From Deltaproteobacteria bacterium (lineage in GTDB: Bacteria > Desulfobacterota > Desulfarculia > Adiutricales > Adiutricaceae): a stretch of DNA of 10,805 nucleotides. The notes under the pieces were generated by a model that searched no databases, was not told the origin of the DNA, and saw only the letters and a program-made list of their open reading frames with translations. Positions 1-6,962 of the stretch are shown piece after piece; position 1 is the stretch's first letter; the number at the start of each line of letters is the position of its first letter. The stretch spans positions 1 to 10,805 of the forward strand of contig JAIRNQ010000185.1 of assembly GCA_031257955.1 (NCBI GenBank). The letters run 5' to 3'. A program made the position numbers and the translations under genes.

Positions 1-19
1 TTCTGCCTTTCGCTTCCAT
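1..19 (-). CDS. Start of a further gene downstream of the relaxase (partial)
   Basis: An ATG on the minus strand (19..17) follows the relaxase stop codon by ten bases. The stop itself overlaps a GAGG ribosome-binding-like sequence placed 8 nt before this ATG. The reading frame (M-E-A-K-G-R) is open to the window edge. The tight spacing suggests translation coupled to the relaxase in one operon. Only six codons are visible, so no function can be given, and it could be a chance ATG. Confidence 0.4.
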
Positions 20-29
20 CGCCTTTACC

Positions 30-3000
30 TCACATCGGCCTGTGACCAAAATCGTCCCTCTCTTCGGGATCACCCTCCTCCAATGGGTCGGTCCCTTCTT
101 TGGGAACGGTAGCTATCGTTGTTTCCACTTTGGGCCTTAAGCCCTCAGACTTGGTCGGCCCGCCCCGGCCGACCGCGTCGATCCCTGGCGCCCCGGCTAC
201 GAGCGGGGCGGCCAGTAACTCGGCTTCGTCCCTGGGCCCGCCCCGGCCGACCGCGTCGATCCCTCGCGCCCCGGCTATGAGCGGGGCGGCCAGCAACTCG
301 GCTTCGTCCACCTTCTCGCGCTTAAACCTAAACCAAGCCGGCGGTTTGAGCGCCCGTTTACTAAAGGCGCGTGAATTTGTGCCGGGATAATTTTGGCGCC
401 TAAAGTTAATGAGACCGTCACGGCTAAGTATCCTTTGGGAATCTTGCCCGGTCATTTCCAAAAGCAGTCGGTCGTTTAAACCAACCGCTGCCAGGCTGGC
501 CGCGGCTGAGCTGGCCGCAACTGGACTGCCCCAGTCGCGAGAGCGTGCCCGCAGCCTTTCGGCGGCGGCCAGCAGGGCCTCGGTCCATGAGACCTGGCCC
601 TTGAGGTGAAGGATTTTGTAAAACGGCGGTCGAGCCTTAGTCTGGCCTTGGGAGCTGCCTTGAGGCCTGTTTTGGGACCGGCTGGGCCCGCGGCCGATCT
701 CGCCCCCGTAGGTTTTTTCACGGCTGGGCCCGGGGCCGACCTCGCCAGCGTCGGCTGTTTCCGGGCCGTCAAGAAAGGGGAAGCTCCAGGGTCCTTCCAT
801 GAAGCCCAATTCCGGGTCGGGGCCGAAGGGGTTGCCGCTATTGGCTAGCCACTTGGCCAGGGAAGTGTTTCCGCAAATAATCAATCGCTTGCCCTCCAGG
901 AGTCCGCGGGCATAGCTGTCAAAGTAAGGCATCTGGCTGGCCAGGACCGTCTCTTCCGGAAACAAAGCCTTGATAACCAAGGCGTCCATGGGTAGGCGGG
1001 TAAAGAATATCCACTGGCCGGGCCCCTCCAAGAGATAATGCCCCTTAAAGAATTTGCTCCCGCTCAGGGGCATGGGCACCCAGTCCTCCGATTCCGTTTC
1101 CGGTACCTCCGTCGGTACCGCCCTTATTTCATCATTTGTTACCTCCTTTGGGGCCGAAGGCGCCATCGGGCTTAACGCCGGTCTCGGTGCCGGACTTAAC
1201 GCCGGTCTCGGTGCCGGACTTGGCGCCGGACTCGGTGCCGAACTGGACGCCGGATTTGGCATCGGATTTGACGCCGGTCTCGGTGCCGGACTTGGCGCCG
1301 GACTCGGTGCCGAACTGGATGCCGGATTTGGCGTCGGATTTGACGCCGGACTCGGTGCCGGACTTGGCGTAGGACTTGACGCCGGATTTGGCGCCGGTGT
1401 TGTGGCCAGTTTTGGCTTGGGAGTCAGAGCTGGCATTTTGATGAACCTGGGCCCGATTACGAGCCCATTGGCTTTGGCCAAGGCGACGGTTTTCCGATCG
1501 ACTTTGGGCCCCAAGATATTTTTCCGCCCGGCTTCGGATTCCGAAGCCGCCGGGGGCTCGGCCTCGGCGGGCGGGGGTTCGCGGGGGCTGGGCACGGTCG
1601 CCCAGAAAGAGTTGTCTTCGCCATCGGAGGCTCTGGTCCAGGATCCGGAAGCCTCCTGGGCCTGGGGGTCCCAGGCTAGGTAGCCACGCCAGCCAAGGCA
1701 AGGAAAGACGACGCGGCCATGGACGTCGGGGTAAAAGTAACCCCGGCGGTAGAAGAGTTCGAGTATCGGGGCGTTTAAGCCTGTCCCCTGGGTTAAGGGT
1801 ATTTTGGCCGTGGGCCAGAGTGAGCGGTTGGGTTTGGGTGGCCGGGGGAGAGGCGCCTCGGCGTACTCCCGCAAAAAAATCCCGGCCGCCAGATCGCCGC
1901 CGTAAAAACCCGGCGGTAGAGAGTTCCAGGTTAGGTGGGCCTTGTCCGGGGCGTAACCCATCAGGTGGGCGGCCAGCTCGTAAATGCCCAGTCCGTCGGC
2001 CCCGGCGGCTTTATCCTCCCACCATTGGTCCTGGCCCCGGATGTATTGGCCTTTGGGGAGACGGGCCGACCAGTTTTGGCCGTCCGACTCGAAGTCTTTG
2101 TCGGCCAGCTCGAACATGTTCTCCAACAGAAACAGCGGGTGGGTGGCCATGTGGACGGGGCTGTCTTCGTCGGACATCAGCATGTCATCCAGGCCATCGT
2201 TGGCTTGGTTTAGAAGTTGGTGTTTTCCGATTTTTTCCCGGAAGCGTTCGGTCTCGACCCCCATCGACGATATGACTATCTCGTCGGATTGGCGAAGAAA
2301 CTCGGCTCGCGGGAGCGTCTGGGGAAAGTGCCGATCGAAGGTCTCCCGGTCCTTTAGGGGCTCGGGTGGGGTCGAGGCGGCCATGATCGGGCCAAAATCT
2401 TTCGCTTGCGCGTCCTTGGCCCGTTGGTAAAAACTCTCCCTGATATTGTCCGTGCCTTCGAGTCCATGGCACTGGAGAAGAAAATCGGCCGTTTGACAGC
2501 CGGCGTTTTGCATGAACATGGTGTAGGATCTAACCAGCCCAGCTTCGGTAAACGGGAAGGGCCAGTCCAGCCCCTCTTTTTGGCCCCAGGCTGAGGGTCC
2601 TTCCCGGACTATGACGTGGAAGTGGGGCCGTTCTTCGTCCAGGTGGAAGACGGCGCTGACCATGGCTTCCCCAAAGACGGCGTCGGCCCAGGCCATGGTA
2701 AAACCCAAGAATCTTTGGACGTTGAGGCTTTGGAAATTAGAGTGAAGCTCGCTCTCCGTACCCCAAGGGAGGCCGGCTTCGTCGGGTGTCGGCCCGTCCG
2801 GGGGGCCCAGTTTTTCGCCTGGCCACGGAATTTCAAACACCCCCTTGGCGCCCTCCATAATATAGGAATAAAAGGGGTGGGCGACCGGCAACTTCCCTAT
2901 GGCCTCGGGGTTTTTGGCCATAAACTCGGCCCGTACCGTCTCCACGTCTCCCACCAAGGCGCCGCACAGCTTAAAGGGACTGGCCTTTTTCTTTCTGGCC

Positions 3001-3269
3001 CGCTTTGGCTTGGGCCTTTGGCCCTGGCCAAGCCGGTCGGGTTCGGGTGGCCGGTCGCTTTCGGGCAACCGGTCGGATTCGTGAGACCGGTCGGGTTCGG
3101 GCGAGCGGTCGGTTTCGGTGGAAGGGATGGGATCGGCCGACCGAACTATCTCATCCTGAGTTAAAAGGGTTGCGTTGTTAGTTACCTTTGCACGATAATT
3201 GTGTCTTAAATGTTTGTCCAGGACATCTTTAGACCTAATGGTCGATTTTCGTATGTTAGCGTAGTCCAT
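30..3269 (-). CDS. MobV/Pre-type relaxase fused to a DUF3991/Toprim-like region
   Basis: Probable DNA relaxase that nicks plasmid or element DNA at an origin of transfer; 1079 residues. The N-terminus has the family opening Y-A-x-x-R, then RHNYR at 22-26; His23 aligns with the nucleophile His22 of MobM (pMV158). HLDEERPHFH at 209-218 is the HxDExxPHxH metal site. Between them lie five DRxxE-type hexapeptides (about 53-80) and a KRARKKK patch, an unusual insertion. Residues about 410-530 resemble DUF3991/DnaG-type primase sequence (GRVVFP, 'RRGYFYPD'). A Pro/Ala/Ser repeat linker covers about 610-705. A Toprim-like domain follows at about 745-830, but the expected acidic residues are replaced (TRLPMDAL, ICGNTS), so it is probably catalytically dead. 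Two 26-residue repeats lie near the C-terminus. The frame is open upstream to an ATG at 3413, but ATG 3269 begins the family homology and has AGG six bases upstream. Expected partners are an oriT and possibly the downstream gene. Relaxase assignment is strong; the primase part is inferred. Confidence 0.85.
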   Translation of the reverse strand: MDYANIRKSTIRSKDVLDKHLRHNYRAKVTNNATLLTQDEIVRSADPIPSTETDRSPEPDRSHESDRLPESDRPPEPDRLGQGQRPKPKRARKKKASPFKLCGALVGDVETVRAEFMAKNPEAIGKLPVAHPFYSYIMEGAKGVFEIPWPGEKLGPPDGPTPDEAGLPWGTESELHSNFQSLNVQRFLGFTMAWADAVFGEAMVSAVFHLDEERPHFHVIVREGPSAWGQKEGLDWPFPFTEAGLVRSYTMFMQNAGCQTADFLLQCHGLEGTDNIRESFYQRAKDAQAKDFGPIMAASTPPEPLKDRETFDRHFPQTLPRAEFLRQSDEIVISSMGVETERFREKIGKHQLLNQANDGLDDMLMSDEDSPVHMATHPLFLLENMFELADKDFESDGQNWSARLPKGQYIRGQDQWWEDKAAGADGLGIYELAAHLMGYAPDKAHLTWNSLPPGFYGGDLAAGIFLREYAEAPLPRPPKPNRSLWPTAKIPLTQGTGLNAPILELFYRRGYFYPDVHGRVVFPCLGWRGYLAWDPQAQEASGSWTRASDGEDNSFWATVPSPREPPPAEAEPPAASESEAGRKNILGPKVDRKTVALAKANGLVIGPRFIKMPALTPKPKLATTPAPNPASSPTPSPAPSPASNPTPNPASSSAPSPAPSPAPRPASNPMPNPASSSAPSPAPSPAPRPALSPAPRPALSPMAPSAPKEVTNDEIRAVPTEVPETESEDWVPMPLSGSKFFKGHYLLEGPGQWIFFTRLPMDALVIKALFPEETVLASQMPYFDSYARGLLEGKRLIICGNTSLAKWLANSGNPFGPDPELGFMEGPWSFPFLDGPETADAGEVGPGPSREKTYGGEIGRGPSRSQNRPQGSSQGQTKARPPFYKILHLKGQVSWTEALLAAAERLRARSRDWGSPVAASSAAASLAAVGLNDRLLLEMTGQDSQRILSRDGLINFRRQNYPGTNSRAFSKRALKPPAWFRFKREKVDEAELLAAPLIAGARGIDAVGRGGPRDEAELLAAPLVAGAPGIDAVGRGGPTKSEGLRPKVETTIATVPKEGTDPLEEGDPEERDDFGHRPM
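157..310 (-). repeat. Tandem 78-bp repeat in the relaxase C-terminus (2 copies)
   Basis: Two copies with period 78 (157-234 and 235-312), nearly identical, encoding two 26-residue units that contain DEAELLAAPL and GIDAVGRGGP. They correspond to about residues 987-1038 of the relaxase. The period is a multiple of three, so the duplication keeps the frame. Confidence 0.9.
1177..1430 (-). repeat. Nested tandem repeat coding a Pro/Ala/Ser linker in the relaxase
   Basis: The core is a 72-bp unit repeated at 1201-1272 and 1273-1344, with only two differences that I can see, preceded by a related 24-bp piece at 1177-1200 and followed by degenerate units. Internally it is built from GCCGGx hexamers. 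On the relaxase strand it reads as alternating Pro-Ala/Pro-Ser/Pro-Asn, a classic extended flexible linker. It separates the relaxase/primase-like half from the Toprim-like half. Confidence 0.9.
3033..3113 (-). repeat. Hexapeptide (18-bp) repeat inside the relaxase domain
   Basis: Five successive units of the pattern (S/P/T)-D-R-x-x-E occur at about residues 53-80. At DNA level this is a degenerate 18-bp repeat based on ACCGGTCGG. It lies between the RHNYR and HxDExxPHxH motifs, where MobV proteins normally have compact fold, and is followed by a basic KRARKKK stretch that could bind DNA. Confidence 0.75.
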
Positions 3270-3278
3270 GGCTCGCCT
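3270..3278 (-). promoter_or_regulatory. Ribosome-binding site fixing the relaxase start
   Basis: AGGCGAG lies just upstream of ATG 3269, with AGG six bases from it. The alternative ATG at 3413 has no comparable sequence before it, and the extra 48 residues are Gly/Pro/Ala-rich without family similarity. Confidence 0.55.
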
Positions 3279-3496
3279 ATCGCCCGTGATAGGGCTGAAA
3301 TAAAATGAACTTGGCTCGGTTTCAAGGTCCCAAGGCCAAGCCGCCGCGGCCAAAGTCTTTGATCCAGGCGGGATCCCGCTGGTTCCATCCGGCCCTCCGG
3401 CACTACCGGCCATTGGCCGCGGCTAAGAAAAGGTTAAGCGTATATGGCCAGGCCTGGGTTAGCCCACTTGGAGCTTACCCTAAGCCGAGTATGGGA

Positions 3497-3524
3497 AGTA
3501 TAATGCCTAAATAATAAATGTCAA
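3497..3524 (-). promoter_or_regulatory. Sigma-70-type promoter for the relaxase operon
   Basis: On the minus strand TTGACA (3524..3519) is followed after 16 bases by TATACT (3502..3497). The -35 is a perfect match and the -10 has five of six consensus bases. Transcription would start near 3490, leaving a leader of about 220 nt before the preferred relaxase start. It is the best promoter match I found in the window. Confidence 0.75.
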
Positions 3525-3547
3525 GGGACAAATTGGGAAAATAAAGA

Positions 3548-3605
3548 CTATAAAAAGGTGGCACTTATAGGATCACCGTTCTGTAAGTACAGATTATTAT
3601 AATAA
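3548..3605. other. Inverted-repeat cluster, candidate oriT or replication-related site
   Basis: Three dyad symmetries lie in 58 AT-rich bases. CTATAA (3548-3553) pairs with TTATAG (3565-3570). ACTTATA (3563-3569) pairs imperfectly with TGTAAGT (3582-3588). TTATTATAATAA (3594-3605) is a perfect palindrome. In MobV systems the origin of transfer is an inverted-repeat region immediately upstream of the mob gene, which is the position here, just behind the relaxase promoter. I cannot assign a nick site. Alternative roles are regulator operators or a melting region for replication. Confidence 0.4.
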
Positions 3606-4077
3606 AAACAAGTTGCAAAAATTTTTTAAAAAAAATCACGTTTTTCTTCATAAAAATTTTTTAGTTATTTCTTAAAATTATTTCAAATCGGTCAACGTCC
3701 CGGTTTATAATATGAAAAGAATTTCGGCCTGCCGCCGGGCGCGAATCGAAGGTTAGCTGGCCAAATGGCTAATACGGTGATATTATTGGGGAATAATTGA
3801 ACCGAACGGGGCAGAGAAAAGGGGAAAAAAGGCGGGGATATTTTTATTAGAGACTACCTAAAGTTAATCGGTGGTCACCGGACCCTTTTTCTGGCCCGTG
3901 GCTGGCCCGCGACTGGCCAGGATCGGGGACCGGTCAGGGAGATAGGCTTTGGCGGACTATAGGGCCCTGGCGCCCTGGGCCAGCCAGGCCGCCCGGCTAG
4001 CCAGATCCGTGGCGCAAAACCCGGGGCGCCAAATCCGGTAAGCTAGACTTGGCTAGCGAGACCGGGGGGAGGGCCCC
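3606..4077. other. Gene-free region: AT-rich block passing into GC-rich DNA
   Basis: No supported gene. 3606-3700 is very AT-rich, with A/T runs and two copies of AAAAATTTTTTA-like sequence. A lone TATAAT (3705-3710) lacks a good -35. ATTATT-GGGG-AATAAT (3782-3797) is a small perfect hairpin. From about 3880 the DNA becomes GC-rich with many GGCC-containing short dyads, for example GCTAG/CTAGC near 4041-4056, which lie downstream of the small gene and could help terminate it. The composition change may mark the edge of an inserted element. Confidence 0.5.
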
Positions 4078-4287
4078 TTAGACGTAGACGTCAAGATACT
4101 GACCCTTGCCCTGGGCCTTGACGGCCGGGGCGGCGGGCTGGGCGGCCTCGGCTTCGGGTTGGCGTTCCCTCATGCGGTCAAGAATTTGGCCCAGCATTTC
4201 TTGGCGCCAGGCTTCCCGATTGGCCGGGGTTTGGTTGGCTCTGGGATTGGTGCCGGCGGTAGGGGTTTGGTTGGTTATGGCGGTCAT
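4078..4287 (-). CDS. Small hypothetical protein, 69 residues
   Basis: I do not recognise this protein. A strong Shine-Dalgarno sequence (GGAGGG, about seven bases before ATG 4287) and a TAA stop at 4080..4078 argue that it is real. The first 22 residues are rich in Thr, Asn, Pro and Ala. Residues about 23-45 (REAWRQEMLGQILDRMRER) look like an amphipathic helix. An Ala/Pro/Gln stretch follows, then a C-terminal GKGQYLDVYV. There is no signal peptide, membrane segment or cysteine. It is divergent from the biotin carboxylase operon and points towards the mobile module, but its composition matches the neighbouring chromosomal genes. The disordered ends and single helix suggest a small binding or adaptor protein; that is a guess. 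Confidence 0.65.
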   Translation of the reverse strand: MTAITNQTPTAGTNPRANQTPANREAWRQEMLGQILDRMRERQPEAEAAQPAAPAVKAQGKGQYLDVYV

Positions 4288-4410
4288 GGCGTTCCCTCCG
4301 GGGAAGTGGTCAAGTCGGGGTGCCCCAAGAAAAGGGAGCGTCCGGGTTAAGGCTAATTCAAGAATCGGGCCAAATATTATTGCGGATTTTGAGGCCTAAG
4401 GTTGAGTTTC

Positions 4411-4440
4411 TGGCCAAGATAGGTAAAAATAGTATATAAG
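4411..4440 (+). promoter_or_regulatory. Possible promoter of the accC-PHP operon
   Basis: TGGCCA (4411-4416), an 18-base spacer and TATAAG (4435-4440) lie in a local AT-rich patch between the two divergent genes. The -10 is good and the -35 poor. It would give a leader of about 200 nt. Confidence 0.35.
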
Positions 4441-4646
4441 GGTTGGGCTGACCGAGTCCGGCCTGGGCCAGCCCAGGGGACCGCCCAGTGGGCCCCCCCT
4501 TAGCGCCCGGATTATAGGCCCGGCCAATAGGCCCGCTTTTGGGGCTCGCCCTTGGGGCCTCGCGGCCGGGGGGCCAACCGGCACCCCGTGGGACGGGTGG
4601 CGGACTGGGCGGGGAGCGATTCGAGAAACTGTATTTTGGAGGGGAG
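4441..4646 (+). other. GC-rich leader of accC with its ribosome-binding site
   Basis: No gene seen. The stretch contains a hairpin CCTGGGC-CA-GCCCAGG near 4462-4477 and other GGCC-rich dyads. At its end GGAGG (4638-4642), four bases before ATG 4647, sets the accC start. The reading frame is open further upstream to 4539, but those 36 codons show no similarity to the family. Confidence 0.5.
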
Positions 4647-6098
4647 ATGTTCAAGAAAGTGGCCGTCGCCAACCGGGGGGCCGTGGCCGCCCGGGTGGTT
4701 TCGACTTTGCGCGAGATGGGCGTTAAAAGCGCCATTCTATGTTCGGAGGCCGACAAGGATCTGCCTTACGTTTCTAAGGCCGACGAGAGCGCGGTCATAG
4801 GGCCGGCCCCACCCAAAGACAGTTACCTAAACCGGGAGGCGGTTATCGCGACGGCCAAGGCCTTGGGGGCCGAGGCCATACACCCGGGCTGGGGTTTTTT
4901 GTCCGAGGATCCCCTTTTCGCCGAAATGGCCGTCGCCGAAGGGTTGGTTTTTATCGGGCCCTCGCCTAAGTTTTTGTCGGTCATGGGCGACAAAGTGGCC
5001 GCCCGTAAGGAGATGGCCGCCCTGGGGCTACCGGTCTCCCCCTCGACCGGGCTTCTCTCCGGGACGCCCGCTGAGATGGCCGCCGAGGCCAAGAAAATTG
5101 GCTTCCCGTTGATGGTTAAGCCGGCCGGCGGAGGCGGCGGCATCGGCATGATCCCGGTGGACGGGGAAGAAAAACTGATTAAAGCTTTGGAGACCGCCGA
5201 AAGCCAAGCCCTGCGCGGCTTTGGTCAGGCGGCCCTTTATTGCGAAAAGCTTTTGGTTAACCCCAGGCACGTGGAGTTTCAGGTGGTGGCCGATAAGGCC
5301 GGCGGGGTTCGCCACCTTTGGGAGCGGGACTGCTCCATTCAGCGCCGGCGGCAAAAGATCCTGGAGGAAGCCGGGGCCCCGAACATAAACCGGGAGAGCT
5401 TGGCCGAAATGGCCGAAAGGGCCGCCCACGTTTTGGGCTGTCTGGGCTACGATCATCTGGGCACGGTCGAGACCCTTTACGATCCCGACTTTGGCTTTAG
5501 CTTCCTGGAGGTAAACCCCAGGCTCCAGGTAGAGCACGCCGTGACCGAGGAGGTGACCGGGGTCGATCTGGTGGCCGCCCAAATCGGCCTGGCCGCCGGC
5601 CTTGGCGTCGAGACCGTATTGGAAAGCTATGGCCGCCGGCCCGGGCCCGAAAGAGGACCCGGAAGTGGAACCGAAAGTGGGGCCAAAAACCTCGCCCCGG
5701 CGGGGCCCAAGGGCCACGCCCTGGAGGCCCGGATATACGCCGAGGACCCGGTGAGGTTTTTGCCTTCGCCGGGGAAGCTGGCCGTCTTCAGGCCGCCCAA
5801 GGAAAGGCCCGGGTTGCGGCTCCTGACCGGCTACGCCGAGGGGGATGCGGTCACGCCCTATTACGATCCCATGATCGCCCAGCTTATAGTCAGCGGGCCG
5901 GACCGGGCGGCGGCGGTCGCCGCCATGGCCGAAGCCCTGGGGGCTTTTGAGGTGGAAGGGTTAAAAACCAACATACCTTTTTTGCGGCTGATGATGGGCT
6001 TTGAGCCCTATCTGGCCGGGGATCTACATACCGGGCTGGCCGAACGGCTGGTGGGTTACGAGGGCTACAAGGAAAAATTGGAGGCCCTTAAATGTTAA
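4647..6098 (+). CDS. accC: Biotin carboxylase subunit of a biotin-dependent carboxylase
   Basis: Cytoplasmic ATP-grasp enzyme that carboxylates biotin on a carrier protein using ATP and bicarbonate; 483 residues against about 449 for E. coli AccC. Visible in order: N-terminal domain (MFKKVAVANRG), Lys116 (DKVAARKEM), Lys158 with the Gly-rich ATP loop GGGGGIGM, PRHVEFQV, RDCSIQRRRQK with Lys237, EVNPRLQVEH with Glu288, Asn290, Arg292 and Glu296, then HALEARIYAEDP. All core catalytic residues are kept. Three usual consensus positions differ: NRGEIA is NRGAVA, GGRGM is GGIGM, and RRHQK is RRRQK. A Gly/Pro/Glu-rich insertion at about 328-355 explains the extra length. No biotin carrier or carboxyltransferase gene is nearby, so the partner (acetyl-, propionyl-CoA or pyruvate carboxylase) is unknown. 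The stop overlaps the next gene by 7 bases, indicating translational coupling. Confidence 0.9.
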   Translation: MFKKVAVANRGAVAARVVSTLREMGVKSAILCSEADKDLPYVSKADESAVIGPAPPKDSYLNREAVIATAKALGAEAIHPGWGFLSEDPLFAEMAVAEGLVFIGPSPKFLSVMGDKVAARKEMAALGLPVSPSTGLLSGTPAEMAAEAKKIGFPLMVKPAGGGGGIGMIPVDGEEKLIKALETAESQALRGFGQAALYCEKLLVNPRHVEFQVVADKAGGVRHLWERDCSIQRRRQKILEEAGAPNINRESLAEMAERAAHVLGCLGYDHLGTVETLYDPDFGFSFLEVNPRLQVEHAVTEEVTGVDLVAAQIGLAAGLGVETVLESYGRRPGPERGPGSGTESGAKNLAPAGPKGHALEARIYAEDPVRFLPSPGKLAVFRPPKERPGLRLLTGYAEGDAVTPYYDPMIAQLIVSGPDRAAAVAAMAEALGAFEVEGLKTNIPFLRLMMGFEPYLAGDLHTGLAERLVGYEGYKEKLEALKC

Positions 6099-6931
6099 GG
6101 GTCGACCTGCACGTCCACTCGACCGCCTCCGACGGGACCGTCAGCCCCAGGGATCTGGTTAAGCTGGCCCGTTTCCATGGGCTGGCCGCCTTGGCCTTGT
6201 GCGATCACGACACGGCCGAGGGTTTGGACGAGTTTTTCGCGGCCGGTCGGGAGATGGCCTTTCGGGTCATAGGCGGGGTGGAGCTTAGTTTGGAATTTAA
6301 GGGCACCACCCACCTGCTTGGCTTGGGGGTGGGCAAACGGGGAGAACTGCCAAGCGATCTGGAAGTGGTTAAGGAATTCAGGCACGAGAGGAACCTTAAG
6401 CTCCTGGAGCGCTTGGCCCAGGCCGGGGTAAAGCTTAGCTGGGAGAGACTTTTGGAAATCTCCGGCGGCGGACAGATGGGCCGGCCCCATTTCGCCCGGG
6501 CCATGGTCGAGAGCGGCTATTGCCAGAGCCTACCGGAAGCCTTCGATCGCTACCTGGCCAAGGGCCGCCCGACTTACGTGAACAAGGTCAGGCCCGTCCC
6601 CCAAAAGGCCTTAAGGCTCCTTAGGGAGCGCGGTTTTGCCCCGGTTTTGGCCCACCCGATCAGCCTGGGCCTGACGGCCGAAGAATTTACCAAAACCGTG
6701 CCCGATTGGATCGACTGGGGTTTGGTTGGCCTGGAGGCCTACCACCCGGATCACCCCCCGGCTTTTACCGAGTTTATCGCCGGCCTAGGCAAAAAAAATG
6801 GGCTGGTGGTTACCGCCGGCTCAGATTATCACGGGGCCAACAAAAAAACGCCCCTTTCCTGGGTCAAAAGACATAGCCCCTTGGGGCTGGAAACCATTGA
6901 CGCCTTAAATCGGGCCATGGACAAGCGCTAG
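6092..6931 (+). CDS. PHP-domain metallophosphoesterase (RNase AM/YciV-like)
   Basis: 279 residues, the usual size of the PHP phosphoesterase family that includes E. coli YciV/RNase AM and related 3',5'-nucleotide bisphosphate phosphatases. The metal ligands are all visible: DLHVHS (His7, His9), DHD (38-40), Glu64 in GGVELS, His74, GRPHFARAM (His133), VLAHP (His188), AYHPDH (218-221) and GSDYHG (Asp245, His247). It is expected to be a soluble trinuclear metal hydrolase acting on nucleotide or RNA 5' ends. ATG 6092 overlaps the accC stop (ATGTTAA), and GGAGG lies seven bases upstream, so the two are co-translated. The gene ends in TAG, the only amber stop among the genes here; this matters if the host decodes UAG as pyrrolysine. 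Exact substrate is not determinable from the sequence. Confidence 0.88.
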   Translation: MLRVDLHVHSTASDGTVSPRDLVKLARFHGLAALALCDHDTAEGLDEFFAAGREMAFRVIGGVELSLEFKGTTHLLGLGVGKRGELPSDLEVVKEFRHERNLKLLERLAQAGVKLSWERLLEISGGGQMGRPHFARAMVESGYCQSLPEAFDRYLAKGRPTYVNKVRPVPQKALRLLRERGFAPVLAHPISLGLTAEEFTKTVPDWIDWGLVGLEAYHPDHPPAFTEFIAGLGKKNGLVVTAGSDYHGANKKTPLSWVKRHSPLGLETIDALNRAMDKR

Positions 6932-6962
6932 GGCCCCCTGGCCTTATGCCCCGCCAGGGGCC
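6932..6962 (+). terminator. Hairpin directly after the PHP gene
   Basis: CCCCTGGC (6935-6942) pairs with GCCAGGGG (6953-6960), extendable with GG/CC beyond a bulged C. No U-run follows, so it is either a weak terminator or an RNA-stabilising stem. It begins on the base after the TAG stop codon. Confidence 0.45.

Noticed and set aside
1177..1430. CRISPR-like array
   Set aside because: The repeats are contiguous, in frame and without unique spacers, so they are coding tandem repeats.
1054..1683. Plus-strand open frame with many Gly-Ala-Gly-Leu units
   Set aside because: It is the complement of the relaxase Pro/Ala/Ser repeat. The Gly-rich text follows from the repeat composition, and the relaxase strand has domains, promoter and ribosome-binding site.
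3270..3413. Relaxase start at ATG 3413
   Set aside because: The extra 48 codons show no family similarity and no ribosome-binding site; MobV similarity begins exactly at ATG 3269.
4539..4646. Longer biotin carboxylase start at 4539
   Set aside because: The added residues are Gly/Pro-rich without similarity, while ATG 4647 begins the family N-terminus and has GGAGG just before it.
5028..5717. 229-codon minus-strand frame opposite accC
   Set aside because: Antisense shadow of a strongly conserved gene; no motifs, composition dictated by the accC codons.
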